64,000 nucleotides of DNA. Source: Tubulanus polymorphus (taxonomy: Eukaryota > Nemertea > Palaeonemertea > Tubulaniformes > Tubulanidae). The first letter of the stretch is position 1. Every line of letters starts with the position of its first letter. A program made the position numbers and the translations under genes. Positions 16,101 through 27,392 of the stretch are shown in pieces. The stretch lies in contig NC_134028.1 in assembly GCF_964204645.1 (NCBI RefSeq), positions 6,546,501 to 6,610,500 of the forward strand, read 5' to 3'. Below the pieces are notes generated by a model. That model did no database searches and was not told where the DNA came from. It saw only the letters and a list, made by a program, of their open reading frames with translations.

Positions 16101-18842
16101 GAGAATTTATGGAAATTCTCAGCACGACGCGTGTATGGCTGTTTATTGACTGTCTAAAACCAACTGTAAACCATATAAGTGTCCTCAGCAGTACATGCCA
16201 ATAATTGGAAGCCGGCTATTAATGAACTACCCAAGACTGCCACCGCTGAAAGTGGCCTCGCGTATATTTCAACTGGGAGAGGCGATGTGGCGCGGACAGT
16301 AAGAGGACCCGCGTTTCGTTCTCCAGACGTCGGAACCTAAAACCCCGACGGCTATTCATTATTACACTAGTATCGTAGACAAAGAGAACGAGAGTTTCTG
16401 ACAACGTCAGACGTTTGGAGGGTAAATAGGAAACTCATTTCCGACAGGAACCATATTCGAAGGGATTGCTGTTTCATTTCGACAACATTTTTGCTAGCTA
16501 AAAATGAGCACAGGGGCTTGTCACAGTATGAAAGTGGATTGATGATACCAGATACCAGGGATACTGGTATCGTATTGTGACAATCCCCAGTGAAATTTTG
16601 TGATGGCTTAATCTTAATGAATTTTCGTCGGATATAGTCGATAGAAATCAGCAGCGTCGGAGCGCACCCACAGTGCGCGGTTTGACAACCGATGTTAATT
16701 TTCCATAATCATATACATGAATATGCGTGCCACGGTTCCGATCCACACTTAGTGGATTGTTAATCAGTGAAATTTATAAATCAATTATTGAGAACCCGTA
16801 CCCAGTATGCCGTGCGAGCTTCCGCTTCTAAATGGCAATCGCTTGAAGTGCGCAGAATTCATATTACGGCTCCACTTCACATTGGTATGACTCTATTAAC
16901 GTGCGTTTTATGAAAAGCCGGTAGAGTGCCGATGATCAAATCGACATTGTGAAACGACTGCGGCTTTCGGTTTTCATGTTTCTGCCGGTTTCCTGACCGG
17001 TATACGTTGAAGTGGCCCGACAAGTAGATGGAAGCTTTGAACTCATCTCGCGTAAATGGATTCTGGTGGACGATGAAATATCCCCATTATCCATAACTAT
17101 ACGGTTTCTGAACCCGCGTGTTCCGGATTTCAGTCGAAAACATTTCAGTTGAACCAGCTTAGACCCGATTCGATGAATGATTTTCTGTTCCTTGGCTTTC
17201 TAAGACACGAAAGGAGAAATCTTCCCCTTTTAGAGATCAACAAGAAATGCCGCTCCTTAAGCGAAACGTGAATTTATCATACCCATCATACCATTCCACA
17301 TTTTTGGAGAAATACATAAAATACCGCAATACCGAACTAGATGCCTTTCTCTATTTCTTCAGCTTGGTGCGAAAATGTTTAGAAGTTCAATTCAGTTTTT
17401 GAATGTAATCACTATTTCCATCATATCTAAAAAAGAAAAATAATTTATTTTCAGATCTAGAAAGAACGGCTTTCGCGTTATCGGTTGGCAGTATAGTGTC
17501 GATAGTAGTCAGTGTGGTGTGCGGAACGTATGGTTCGATATCTAAATATAAACGACCGGTTATTATAGCGTCTGTAACAGCACTTGTCTCAGGTAAATAT
17601 CCCCAAATTCTAAATGCAGTTTCTATGTTTTATCGGCAAACAAAACCAGGGGCGTAGGTTGAAACTTATCTGGAATCCCCACAAGAATCTTTTTTTTTAT
17701 ACACAGACGTCATAGGCGTAGATCACTTGCGTCACGAGCGTCAAGTAAAGTAAATGAGGTAGCTTCCCCGAAGCTAGAAAATATAGTACCTACTACTCTG
17801 CATACACTTTCAGCGGAGATGAAAGTTTTATCAACTATGCGGCCCAACATCGTATATTTGTTAAACATATAATTAAAAACTATAAATGTTGCTTTTGAAC
17901 TAGTGGCGTCTCTTAGATGATGAAATAAATTAGCCTAAGTAATTCAATATCATTTTCATTAGCATCACAAGGTGACAGGATGTAGAGTCTTTATGACTCC
18001 GTCCAGGGTCCTGTCATGCATTCTTTCTATTATCATATTGTACCGTGATGTTATCATGTAAATTGAATTTTGATGACGAAATTTGGAATAATAATGATTA
18101 TGATTTTTTTCATCTAAATTCAGTAAAGACTTTAGTGAAGACCCTATAAACCGTTACAAAGTATCCGTCATTCAAGGGTTCTGCGTGAGTCGATGTGCAC
18201 TACGTCATAAATATTGGTGTTTCAAAATATCAATTGCAATTGTGAATTTTGGCATTCATTTTGTAATTGAATATGTTTCATAACTCGCTATTTCATTTTT
18301 GATAAATTTTGATATATATTTTTGAGAGGATGTGCACTACGTCATCAATTTATTGGGGCTAGACTGGTTGCCGGTCAATTCAATTCAATTCAATTCTCGA
18401 CATTCAAATCCTAAAAACTATATTGATCCTTAATGTCATATAACGTTATGATATTATATCATTTTTTGACAATATCAAGCAATATGTATATATGTTACTT
18501 TCCAAGGCGTCAATGAAAATTCAAGTTAGTTTTCTTGTTATCATTTCAGGTGTAACGTTGACTTTAGCAATCGCGTTATTTCACATAAAGTGCCATCTGA
18601 TTAGGAGACGAGAGATAATGGATGGTAAAGAATTACCGTTCAAACGTATAATTAATGATTCGAGGACTTACAGCTACGGCTGGTCGTTCGTGCTGGCGTG
18701 GATCTGCGTAGCCTTGTGTTTCATCACGTCGTGGACTTGGCTGCACAAATCACAGGATATGAAAGTGCGGTATCGACCTAGACGCAAACACCGAGGCGCC
18801 TACTATGCATACACTGCCGGTAAAGACACGGACTTCTTGTGA
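13102..18842 (+). CDS. claudin-superfamily four-TM protein, stargazin/TMEM114-like (5' partial)
   Basis: Three exons join in phase: 13102-13218 (acceptor TATTTTCAG, donor GTAAGT), 17455-17592 (acceptor TTATTTTCAG, donor GTAAAT) and 18550-18842 (acceptor CATTTCAG, stop TGA 18840-18842). They encode about 181 C-terminal residues. Numbering from the first complete codon, TM2 spans about residues 43-62, TM3 about 73-95 and TM4 about 127-148. The YSYGWSF motif before TM4 is the one seen in CACNG (stargazin) and related proteins, and the basic C-tail ends in DTDFL. Such proteins are integral membrane junction or channel-regulator subunits. The exon carrying TM1 and the start codon was not found. 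At the usual GLW-C-C site of loop 1 the alignable stretch reads GVR with one downstream Cys, so either the preceding exon is differently arranged or the motif is lost. Superfamily placement is fairly firm; the subfamily is tentative. Confidence 0.75.
14125..14309. mobile_element. 185-bp near-palindromic foldback element in intron
   Basis: The outer arms GATAGCTGT and ACAGCTATC and inner arms of about 36 bp (TTCTGACGTTTCGGGAGGAT against ATCCTCCCGAAACGTCAGAA) are inversely repeated around a short loop at about 14204-14226. It lies in the intron between the first and second mapped exons of the claudin-like gene, so the pre-mRNA could form a long hairpin. No open frame. Confidence 0.8.
14310..17454 (+). 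other. intron of the claudin-like gene
   Basis: The rest of the intron 13219-17454. No other exon is supported by splice signals and an open phase. ATG-initiated open frames here look like chance. Confidence 0.5.
18149..18538 (-). repeat. dispersed repeat, family R, copy B, in last intron
   Basis: Reverse-orientation copy of the family described at 10539. The complement GATGTGCACTACGTCAT occurs at 18192-18208 and GATGTGCACTACGTCATC at 18329-18346. Its far end (AAGGCGTCAATGAAAATTC, then TTAGTTTTCTTG) stops about 11 bases before exon 18550, so it supplies part of the pyrimidine-rich tract ahead of the acceptor of the claudin-like gene's last exon. Confidence 0.8.
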
Positions 18843-20107
18843 CAACCCTTTCTAACGTTCCACCAAGTTACACCTGTGTACAGTGACACACGTAAAAATG
18901 GCAGCTCGTGACGCGCGTGCGCAAATGGACGAGATGTTTAACTGTCGTTAAACGGATTTTTCTCGCAGTCCGATAGAAAACAAATACTTCAGATTAAGAT
19001 GAAGCTTCCAAAAAAGTTTGTCCGAGTTCCAAAGTAGTCCCTGAACAATTGTCCAAAGCAGTGGCCAAGATCAGATGCAACTCTTCAATATCAATTGCGA
19101 ATGTGGTTTTAGAAATCTCGAATTGTGTACTCTAAGTCGTTGTAATCTATCAGGTCATTTGGATGCCCTTCAAGATGACGCGTAGCAACGATATAGTTAG
19201 CTAGGGTTATTCTACTCGTATGCAGGGTACAGGAAGGCGATGCCGTTTATGTATATATACCTCATGGGTTTGATAGATACAGCGTGAGAAATAAGCATCT
19301 ACTACATTCCATTAGTTACGAACGTAGGAAATAATTTCGAAATTGTTTTTGATTAACCGCAAAAAATCGATTATTTTTTTTCCTGGCGTTCAACGTGGTC
19401 ATATCCCGTGAGAGAGGGAGTGAGTAAAAAGTACGCGCTTTTAAAGTATACATCACTAGTGCACGAGTTAAGGCGTTAAAACGTTCGTTATGCATTATGG
19501 TCTCATTAGCGAGTCGTGCTCGGCAGATTTTACTCTTGAAATGAGCCGACATTTTATTGTTCGGTCACGAGCTCCGGCGGATGTGACGTCATCAGTCCTT
19601 CTGCGTGACGTGAACTGAAATCGATTCGAAATGTAAAAATGAATATATACGGCTCGGAGAGGTAAAGTGTCGGCGATTCTTTTCCATCGATGAAAATGTC
19701 TATCCAGCTGAAAAGGATCTGAGAAGTTACTGATGAGCAACAATGTAGCGTAGCTGTCCATGAATAACGTGCGTAGCAAGCCATTGACAGACGACGGTCT
19801 CGCGCTGTAAGGAAACTATAAGAGATATCCATGAAATATATACATGGGAACTGGTCGTAAGAAACGATTGTCGCAATTGTACAGTTTTGCAAGCATTTGA
19901 ACATGTTTCCAAAAAACAACGTTATACCAAATATTTTCTATACAAAAATGCTCGGATACATTTTATCATGTGAATACATATCTTCTATGACTATCTATTA
20001 TTGCACTCGGACTTGTATATAGAATTATACTTTTTCTCGACCTTTGAAACATAGAATTTGTCTGATAGTCGTGCCAGCCACTTCACGCACTCCCAGCGTA
20101 TTCGCTT
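18843..20107 (+). other. probable 3' UTR of the claudin-like gene
   Basis: The region follows stop 18840-18842 and reaches the first downstream AATAAA at 20108. No second gene is supported; an open minus frame of about 120 codons at 19554-19919 has no domain, signal or splice context. Confidence 0.4.
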
Positions 20108-20113
20108 AATAAA
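20108..20113 (+). terminator. AATAAA polyadenylation signal
   Basis: AATAAA followed by a T-rich stretch (GTTTCTTTTTC), on the + strand 1.27 kb after the claudin-like stop codon and the first such hexamer noticed after it. The assignment is inferred. Confidence 0.4.
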
Positions 20114-20258
20114 GTTTCTTTTTCTATATCATAATCCAAATTCACTCCCTTGGAAAATCACGATGAATCCCGATGAATGGCTGAAATCATTTCTATTTTA
20201 TTATTCATGAAATTAATATCGAAATGTTATAGATTTCTACGTCTGTGATCTCTTATGC

Positions 20259-20263
<5 letters not shown>

Positions 20264-20318
<55 letters not shown>

Positions 20319-20325
20319 TGTATAT
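20264..20325. repeat. (TA)n microsatellite
   Basis: A TA run of about 60 bp with two TATG interruptions. Confidence 0.95.
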
Positions 20326-20469
20326 TCCATAGTTACGTGGATCTAGGTGTCGATTCGATGCCGTTTGTATCACTTTTTCTTGAATGTAAAAGCCGACTGG
20401 CGAAAATGGCCACGTAAAGACAAACAGCCTCCTCCATTTAACAAGGCTTTGACGAAATCTTCTACTACC

Positions 20470-20600
20470 TACGAATTTCGATTGAATTAAGTCGAAATTT
20501 CGAGTTTGATAGTCGAGATTTCAAGTACATCAAAAACCTTGAGGTAAAAGTCGAAATTTCGAGTTCAGATGTCGAAATCTCGAGTTACTGAGTCGAAATT
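20470..20600. repeat. cluster of GTCGAAATTTCGAGT motifs
   Basis: At least five near-copies of a 14-15 bp unit, AGTCGAAATTTCGAGTT, occur in about 130 bp with irregular spacers. Each holds a CGAAATTTCG palindrome, so both strands carry the motif. Function unknown; it could be a decayed tandem repeat. Confidence 0.6.
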
Positions 20601-20686
20601 GCTACTTAGAAATGAAAGATTTCATATGGCTGTAATGCTCTTCCGTATCTGGTACCATGTAGGGTGCCCACACATTTAAATCCTGG

Positions 20687-20794
20687 CTCCAATTCCACAG
20701 ATGTGAGTCAGAGTTATCTCCGAGTTGAAATTAGTTCATTTTCAAAGCGGTTACTCTAAGTCAAATCTTAACTCAGAACTGTGGAACTGGTCCC
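20687..20794. mobile_element. 108-bp hairpin element, family H, copy 1
   Basis: The left end has CTCCAATTCCACAG and the right end CTGTGGAACTGGTCC. Internal arms GAGTTATCTCCGAGTTGAAA and TAAGTCAAATCTTAACTCAG pair roughly. Two adjacent relatives lie at 57368-57460 and 57462-57573, sharing the TTAGTTCATTTTC core and the GAACTGTGGAACTG end. A tiny non-coding palindromic MITE. Confidence 0.7.
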
Positions 20795-22339
20795 TAAAGT
20801 TTAGATCATAATCAAAGACATGAGTCCTGGATAGCACGTGTTGTGAAGCCCTGATGATAACGTAATTAGTTGAAATCGGAGCTGAAAAAGGATTACGAAA
20901 AGTGTTCCTTCGGTTTACAAAAATGATGGTTGTAGCAACCTGGTAATGACCATTTAAAACATTTGAAAGCAATGGCCTCAGTGATTTTGTAAGAGAATGG
21001 TTATGGGTCTCTCTATCTGTGCTCTGTATATGAGGGTTTTTCATTATTTTTGTGATTTAATATCAATATTTCGCACACATTTAATGATAATACAATATCA
21101 AACTCACCCCCTAAAACACTCGGGTCGTTGTTAATGGGCTTGGTTTTAACTACTAGCATTTTGCATTATTCATTCATTTATAAACCGTTTGTACAGAGTT
21201 CAATGAAACATTCCCAACGCAACCATTAGGAATAGGATATGTCGCTTAATTATGTCGACTTCAACGACTATTGGACTATTTTTTAGACGCTTGATGTATG
21301 ACTCAGGTCCCATTTAGAGGGATTTGAACCTGAGAACTCAAGTTCAAATACCTACAAGGATTGTGTTTTTTATCGTTGATCTCCACTTGTAGATTTTCTC
21401 GCAGCTTCGATAGTTATGATTTTTTTAAACTATTGATCTACACAGAAAGAACGCCAAATAAAATATGAATTTTCACATCCGAAAATGAATAGTTTTGATA
21501 AATTGCGACATCTTGATGAATCATTTTTTTCTTTTGCTCATTAAAATGTCTAGCTCATCATTTTGATTATTAAAATTCTTTGTAGCGTTGCTGGTCTAAA
21601 AGGCTTCTGAAGATTTCGTGTTTTATGACCTCTACTCATGGTTGGTTTGTCAAATAATGGAACGTTACCATATAAATATATTTCATATATCGAGTTATGA
21701 AGTTTTAACCTCTAGTGAAATATCATATAAATGATCGGCTTTGAGTGATACAAAATATTCATTCCTTCGCTTTTGAGAGTGCGGTTTTTATGCCAATAAA
21801 AACTTATCCCATTCACAATTGTCGCTGTCCGGTGTTTCTTTAGTTGATCGTTTCAAAGTTATCGTCGAGATCACTATAATCCATTGAGGGGATCGCTAGC
21901 GAGTGTAAGGTTTCTTTCAATAAAGTCGAACCGTCTAGAAAGCATCAAATGACCAAGAAACTCGCGCGCCATTAGATGATTCCTGGGCTAATGATTGATT
22001 TGATTTATTTCATGATTATCAAAGTACAAGATACATGAATATATTACTGATTATACATTAAACAAGTCCAGATTATGAAAACCACTCATTCCCGCTTCTT
22101 ACTTCATCTGCGAAGCGATGGAAGTACCACTAATGGGCAACCTCCAGCGGTACTGTGGCAATCGAGGATTCCACCAGGTTCGCTAGCAGTTACTCGGTCT
22201 TCTGCGTTCTATTTATTCTACATTTCTTTATAATAAATAAATCGATTACTAATGATAACTACTCCAATCACGGAATTAATTCAATCTGTATTTGGCCCTG
22301 ATTATGTATGGGTTCAGGAGCCTAAATTTATAGTTTGAA
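20795..22339. other. no supported gene
   Basis: No coding exon supported on either strand and no further repeat noticed beyond simple AT-rich sequence. Confidence 0.4.
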
Positions 22340-22486
22340 GCTGATCGATAATAAACTAATTTTGACGAGAACGGCATGTACGCGGCGGTGGTGGCCGACA
22401 TGACCGACTTCGCGACGATGGGCCCGAGAGCTCGTCACGCAATCTGGCGTGATAGCTGGCGTTGCAGTACCCCGTTCTATCCTTAA
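22340..22486 (+). CDS. GC-rich open segment, possible exon or gene fragment
   Basis: A block of about 60% GC stands out from its AT-rich surroundings. On the + strand an open frame reads from about 22352 through ATG 22376 to TAA 22484-22486, containing NGMYAAVVADMTDF followed by a basic, Trp-containing stretch. The minus strand is also open for much of it in a Ser/Arg/Pro-rich frame. The + reading loosely recalls the LY-x-G-x-x-x-DF pattern of semaphorin domains, but this is too weak to assign. No clean acceptor and donor pair bounds it. It may be a lone exon, a pseudogene piece or chance. Confidence 0.25.
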
Positions 22487-25400
22487 CCACGGCGGAATCC
22501 TCTGGTGTTTTTAGTTTTCAATTTTGTGAGTCATCGCATCGTTTTCAGTATCAACTATTTCAACGTAAAGCATTTCAAAAGTCGGAATGAAAAACACAAA
22601 GGGATTTGGTGGAGTCATTTCTACTCGAAAACGATAGGAATCGAAACAATTGTATTCAACGACAGACGCAATAGTTCATAGGAAGGTCCATTTTATTGTC
22701 AAAACGACATCAAATAATACAATACAGTATATGTATACGGTCGCTTATATCATACTGCACCCTGGATATAAATATATCTACAACGATTTCCTATATGAAA
22801 TAAACAACAGTTTAGAAATGAGGAAAATAACAAGACGCGACCTTCGGCTATACGAGTGGCACTAGTTACACATTTCATAATATACAAATATTTCAAGAAA
22901 TGATATAACATATTCAATCAAGTATACAATCAAGTAAGTGCCCAATAACCCTGAAAGAGAGTGTACTAAATCAAAACATGGTACTATCGTATTCGTGTGC
23001 CCCATTAGTAGCTTCTTATGACGTTTATAGACAAAACGATGTATTTTTTCCCATACACGTTACAATACCATCGACATTATTTTGTTACAATGAATACACT
23101 GGTCTTTTACCAACATAAAACATATTTGAAATATTTCACAATATTCCGTGAAGATTACACATTATAACAGCGTTAACAACGTATTGATAATCGTAAAAAA
23201 ATCCGTAACGAGTCCCATCTCGTTTTCGTGGAAACACTTATTGAAAATTTTTCTGAGATGCGTTTGGTCATGATTTTGCCCAGTTTGAATTCAGTTTCAT
23301 TCGATAATTAGTTCATTTTCAACTGCTCATTCGGAAGGTTGAGCCAGAACACTTTTGAAACTGGCGCTACGTAATTGTGCGCGTAAGACCTTTTATTAAT
23401 CAACTACATTTCTTGTGTATTTTGCTTCTAACAAAGCTGGTCGTTTTCCATTTCTCACAGGAACATCGTAAATCCCTTTTTATAAACAAACTGCTTGTCT
23501 TTAATGAGGTAAAAAGGCGAAATTCGTTTTTCATCGCCGGTATTTCAGTTCCGATGAATAGATACGATCTCTTATCTTCACAGATATATGTTTCCTCGTG
23601 ACGATGGAACTTGAGGCCCATTGCAGGGCATAGTCTTATCGTCTTAAATGTTAAGACTCCCCTTCACGTGTTACAGGCGAGACCAGTCTTCGATCGATCG
23701 CAGAAAATGACGGTCAATTACTTTAGACTTTAGTGAGACTTGTATCTTGCGTATGTGACATCAGTGATTGGCTGTGGTAAGAATCGTGCCGCATTTCGAT
23801 CGAGTTGTATCGACGCTTCGGTCGAAAGCATTTGAACGCATCGCGGAACCCTGCAAAAAGAAAGATCAGATGATGACCGAGTGCGCGTACGAATTCTGTT
23901 TGGTCGATCCCGTAGTCGGGGCTTAATAATTTAAAACTAAGCCGACTTTGATTCATCCAATCTATAACCACGTACGTTGTATAAAGGTTTGATTACTACA
24001 AAGTGCTATTAGGATATCAAAAGTTTTAACTATCTACCATTCATACTTCCACCTTGGACTTAATTCATGGTTTCATTGGAAAACATATTCATGTGTTTAG
24101 ATTGCTATCTTATGTGCATATTTCCATTCGAAATCACGATGCATGAATTCTCGTCTCAACATTGTTTCAAACTAATATAACCAACTCCGCTATACACAAT
24201 GAACGATCTAAGTTAGTTCCCAGACCAACCGCCAGAGCATGCCAATCAGCGACTAAAGTTAGTGCCGGCTATGCGAACGCCCCCTAACGGTACGACACAA
24301 AGCTATTTATTTTGAACAAGTATTTACCACCACCCGCTATCACTGAATGGGGAGCGTTATCGTTCACACCCCATCTCCAATCACTTCGGTCGGAATATCC
24401 CTATGAAATAAGCATAAAATGTGATGAAAAACAAAACAGAAAACTGAGATACTTATTCAACTTACTACAACTGTACGGAAGTGCCTGTTGTGTACACGGT
24501 GCTAATGATCAACTGATAAGAAACTAAATTGAGAAAAAAAAACGAGACAAGAAAAAGAAATGAACTAAATGGTTACCAAATGCATTAAACTTTTATAAAA
24601 TAAAATCTTAAATACCCCGGATTATGTTTTTGTTAATGTCAGAATATAGTCTGGCGTTTAGATGTTCTCCACGAAGACGTGGCGTTGCTAAGCCTAAGAT
24701 AAACTCAGTATTAGTAATAATATAGGTTAGTTTCTTGGTTTGCGTCATATAGTTTTTAAGAGTTAGCGTGTTTTATTAGAATCAAACGTTTTTTCATTGT
24801 GTATTGTGGTTAAACGGTGCAATTCAACAGGCGCGCAGAAGGAACGTTCGGAAAGATTGTCCAACGCAATCGACGCGGGCGCGCAATCGACCATCCGCGC
24901 GGACAATCCTTCGAAACGCCACCTATCGTGGAAGCTACGAACGTATACATACATATTTTGCGTGCGTTGATTGGAGGTTAAACAATTTCGCCTAATTTCG
25001 TTTTATTCGCGCCGGTCACACGAGTTGTAACTGTGTTCCCGTAAGATAATCGTCTTTCGCTGGTCACGGAATACATCCCTACAGAACAACGATAACATAT
25101 TGGTTTTCCATAGACAACTCACTGTCCAATTCAGTCGACGAACGAAGTCCACGATTGAGGAAAAAATTGTAAAAGGATATAAACGTTGTCGACTCAAAGC
25201 AATGAGCCATCATTTTGAGAAGATTTTTTTTAACCTTTTTGAAAATGGTTCATAAATTTGAGTCGTCAACATTCTTTTACAGTTTTTTCTCTAGGGTATC
25301 GGTTTTTTCGTCAATGTGACAACATGTTTCATTAACCCATCGTCAGCACATGCTTTTTATGCAATACGTCTAATTCTAATATTAGCATTTTTGAATAGAA

Positions 25401-25654
25401 CATTTTTATGAACTTCGTAAACAGAGATATTGATATTCAATGCGAAAATTGATTACTGTTTAATCAACCGAGAAAGCGACGGTTTCACTTTTTGTTAAAG
25501 ACGAAGTTATCCGACAGATTTCATTGAATACCGCGCGCGTCTCGTCGAGAGAGAAGTTTGATATCGCTAATCAGAAATGCTGATGTGTGTTTGATGAGAA
25601 CGCAACCGAGTCGAGTGGCGATATGAATAAACGTGGATTTTCTTATTTGTTCAG
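22487..25654. other. no supported gene
   Basis: Only short unsupported open frames. A GC-rich partial palindrome of about 90 bp lies near 24825-24920, built on GGACAATC repeats; the minus-strand open frame across it is probably a by-product. Confidence 0.4.
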
Positions 25655-25699
25655 AAATAGCTGCGCCGGATTTCGAAGTCCTGGATAAACGGAGCGCCG
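25655..25699 (+). CDS. candidate 45-bp micro-exon
   Basis: A good acceptor (TTATTTGTTCAG) and a fair donor (CCG|GTAATT) enclose 45 bases open in only one frame (two bases in, one base out), reading IAAPDFEVLDKRSA. Its outgoing phase matches the candidate exon at 34396. Too short for composition to help; low confidence. Confidence 0.18.
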
Positions 25700-26420
25700 G
25701 TAATTCTAGACCTTATTAATTAATAATTAAAATACCTAGGATAAGCCCCGCTCGTGCGTCATCGCCAACGTGGCCTGACTTATGTTCTTTGGCGAATGTT
25801 CTTTTAAATATTCATCACGACTTGGAGAATCTCATATAGAGATGTTTCTCGGAGATTATGAACATTGATACGGGCTAGAGAAATCTCAGGTAACATCGGA
25901 ATAACTGATGAGAACCCGAAACCCGTTCAATACGGGCGTTTTTTTAGAAATCAGATGGCCGTAAAAACCATATCCGCAAGGAAACTTCTGATACAGAAAC
26001 TTTCGAAAGGTTAGAGATTGCGGATGGAGGGGAGGAAATACATGCGGCAGCACTGATTCTTGTTGTATCATGTAAGTCACTTATTACCGACCCACTTCAC
26101 GAATCAGTCTAAAATAGGGGATTGGCTATCGAAGCGTGGTAGATATCGTAAAGATAAACCGTTAAGATTTCGATCCCATTCACATATTCTAATTTTTCAT
26201 CTAAGATAAAGTGGATTTGGTATTTATAAAATACCCTCGAGCAAAAACACGACTAATTGTTGACGTTAACTATCCCTAGTGTAGTGGGAGGTTTGTCACT
26301 CCAAAAGCGTAATTAATACAGCTCTTTAAGGTCATGATTTATCTTTGTCCTGAAAATAAACTTACTACGGCTATGCCTATCAGGCCTACAAAAAACCCAA
26401 ATAAAACACATATTAATTTC
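25700..26420. other. no supported gene
   Basis: Downstream of the GPCR polyadenylation signal. An open minus frame near 25886-26080 has no defined start or splice context. Confidence 0.4.
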
Positions 26421-26561
26421 GATGTTACGGAGCCCCGGTGATAACTTGGTGAAAAATAAATATTTTTCTTTTCGAGGGAACGAAATTATCTTTTCGTTCG
26501 AACGAAAAGAAAACTATATTAAACTGGTCGCCATGTTACCTCCGCGGCTCCGTGCGATGTA
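26421..26561. mobile_element. 141-bp palindromic element with ACGGAGCC termini
   Basis: GATGTTACGGAGCCCCGGTG at the left is matched inversely by CCGCGGCTCCGTGCGATGT at the right. The centre holds TTTTCTTTTCGAGGGAACG and CGTTCGAACGAAAAGAAAA, also inverted. It has the shape of a small non-autonomous foldback transposon. Confidence 0.65.
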
Positions 26562-27375
26562 GATAAATCCTAAGTATAAAAAATGAAGGCAAATTCAATG
26601 CAACGTAAGCTTATATTCATGATAATCATAATTTCAAACACAGATGCAATCAGATTCGAATACAAAGATATCATAAATTCGGTGCTCAAGAAATTCAAAA
26701 TACATCTGATTGAATAAGTCAGGCATTTCAAAATTTGAGTTATCATCCCGTTTGAAGCTAACACGGCAGTTATTGACTTGAAAACCTCTGTTTACAATCA
26801 CCAATATCTATTTTTTCCGGGAGTTGTTACTATTAAATGAGAATAGATATTGATCACTGGTGAATTGAACCGACATTTATTCGGAGCACTGCTATTAGAA
26901 AATAGGCGCTAGACGATCATGAAATTACTCGGGGCAATGATTAATTTTTTTCCTCCCAGACGTTATCGCTCTAATTGCTAACTTTTTAATCTCTTGAAAT
27001 TTCGGTCATCGTGACCTCAAACCGACCGACATTCAGCAACACAGATTTTCACAGAGCTTTCTTTCCAATTTTACTCGTTATCTGCGTAGACTGAGTAAGT
27101 GTCGGAATGGCAGTTCGTCCGGAGGTATCAGGAACATGATCATTTTCAGATTTTAGAGTGCATTTTAGAGACGAATTAGATTTAGATAAGATTTGGTAAA
27201 GGATGACATTAAATCTAAGTTAGCAAGCGCTGGGTTTTAGGCTCTCTGCGAGTCGAACAAAAATGGGCCGGTCCTATACTCCCAACCAAACAGTTTCGGA
27301 TGGAATTTTCATAACTACGATAATTCAAATTGGATAATTATGAAATATATAATGTATCTATGTTATTATATATTC

Positions 27376-27381
27376 TTTATT
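27376..27381 (-). terminator. AATAAA polyadenylation signal of the GPCR gene
   Basis: On the minus strand AATAAA lies 12-17 bases after the later of the two candidate GPCR stop codons (27393-27395). This supports the last exon ending about 15-30 bases further on. Confidence 0.55.
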
Positions 27382-27392
27382 GACGAATTAAA

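Noticed and set aside
19554-19919. 121-codon minus open frame
   Set aside because: Lies in the probable 3' UTR of the claudin-like gene, overlaps other open frames and shows no family feature.
24763-24995. Opposed GC-rich open frames; also a possible GPCR last exon
   Set aside because: The segment is a partial palindrome; the acceptor is weak and a nearer last exon with AATAAA exists at 27.4 kb.
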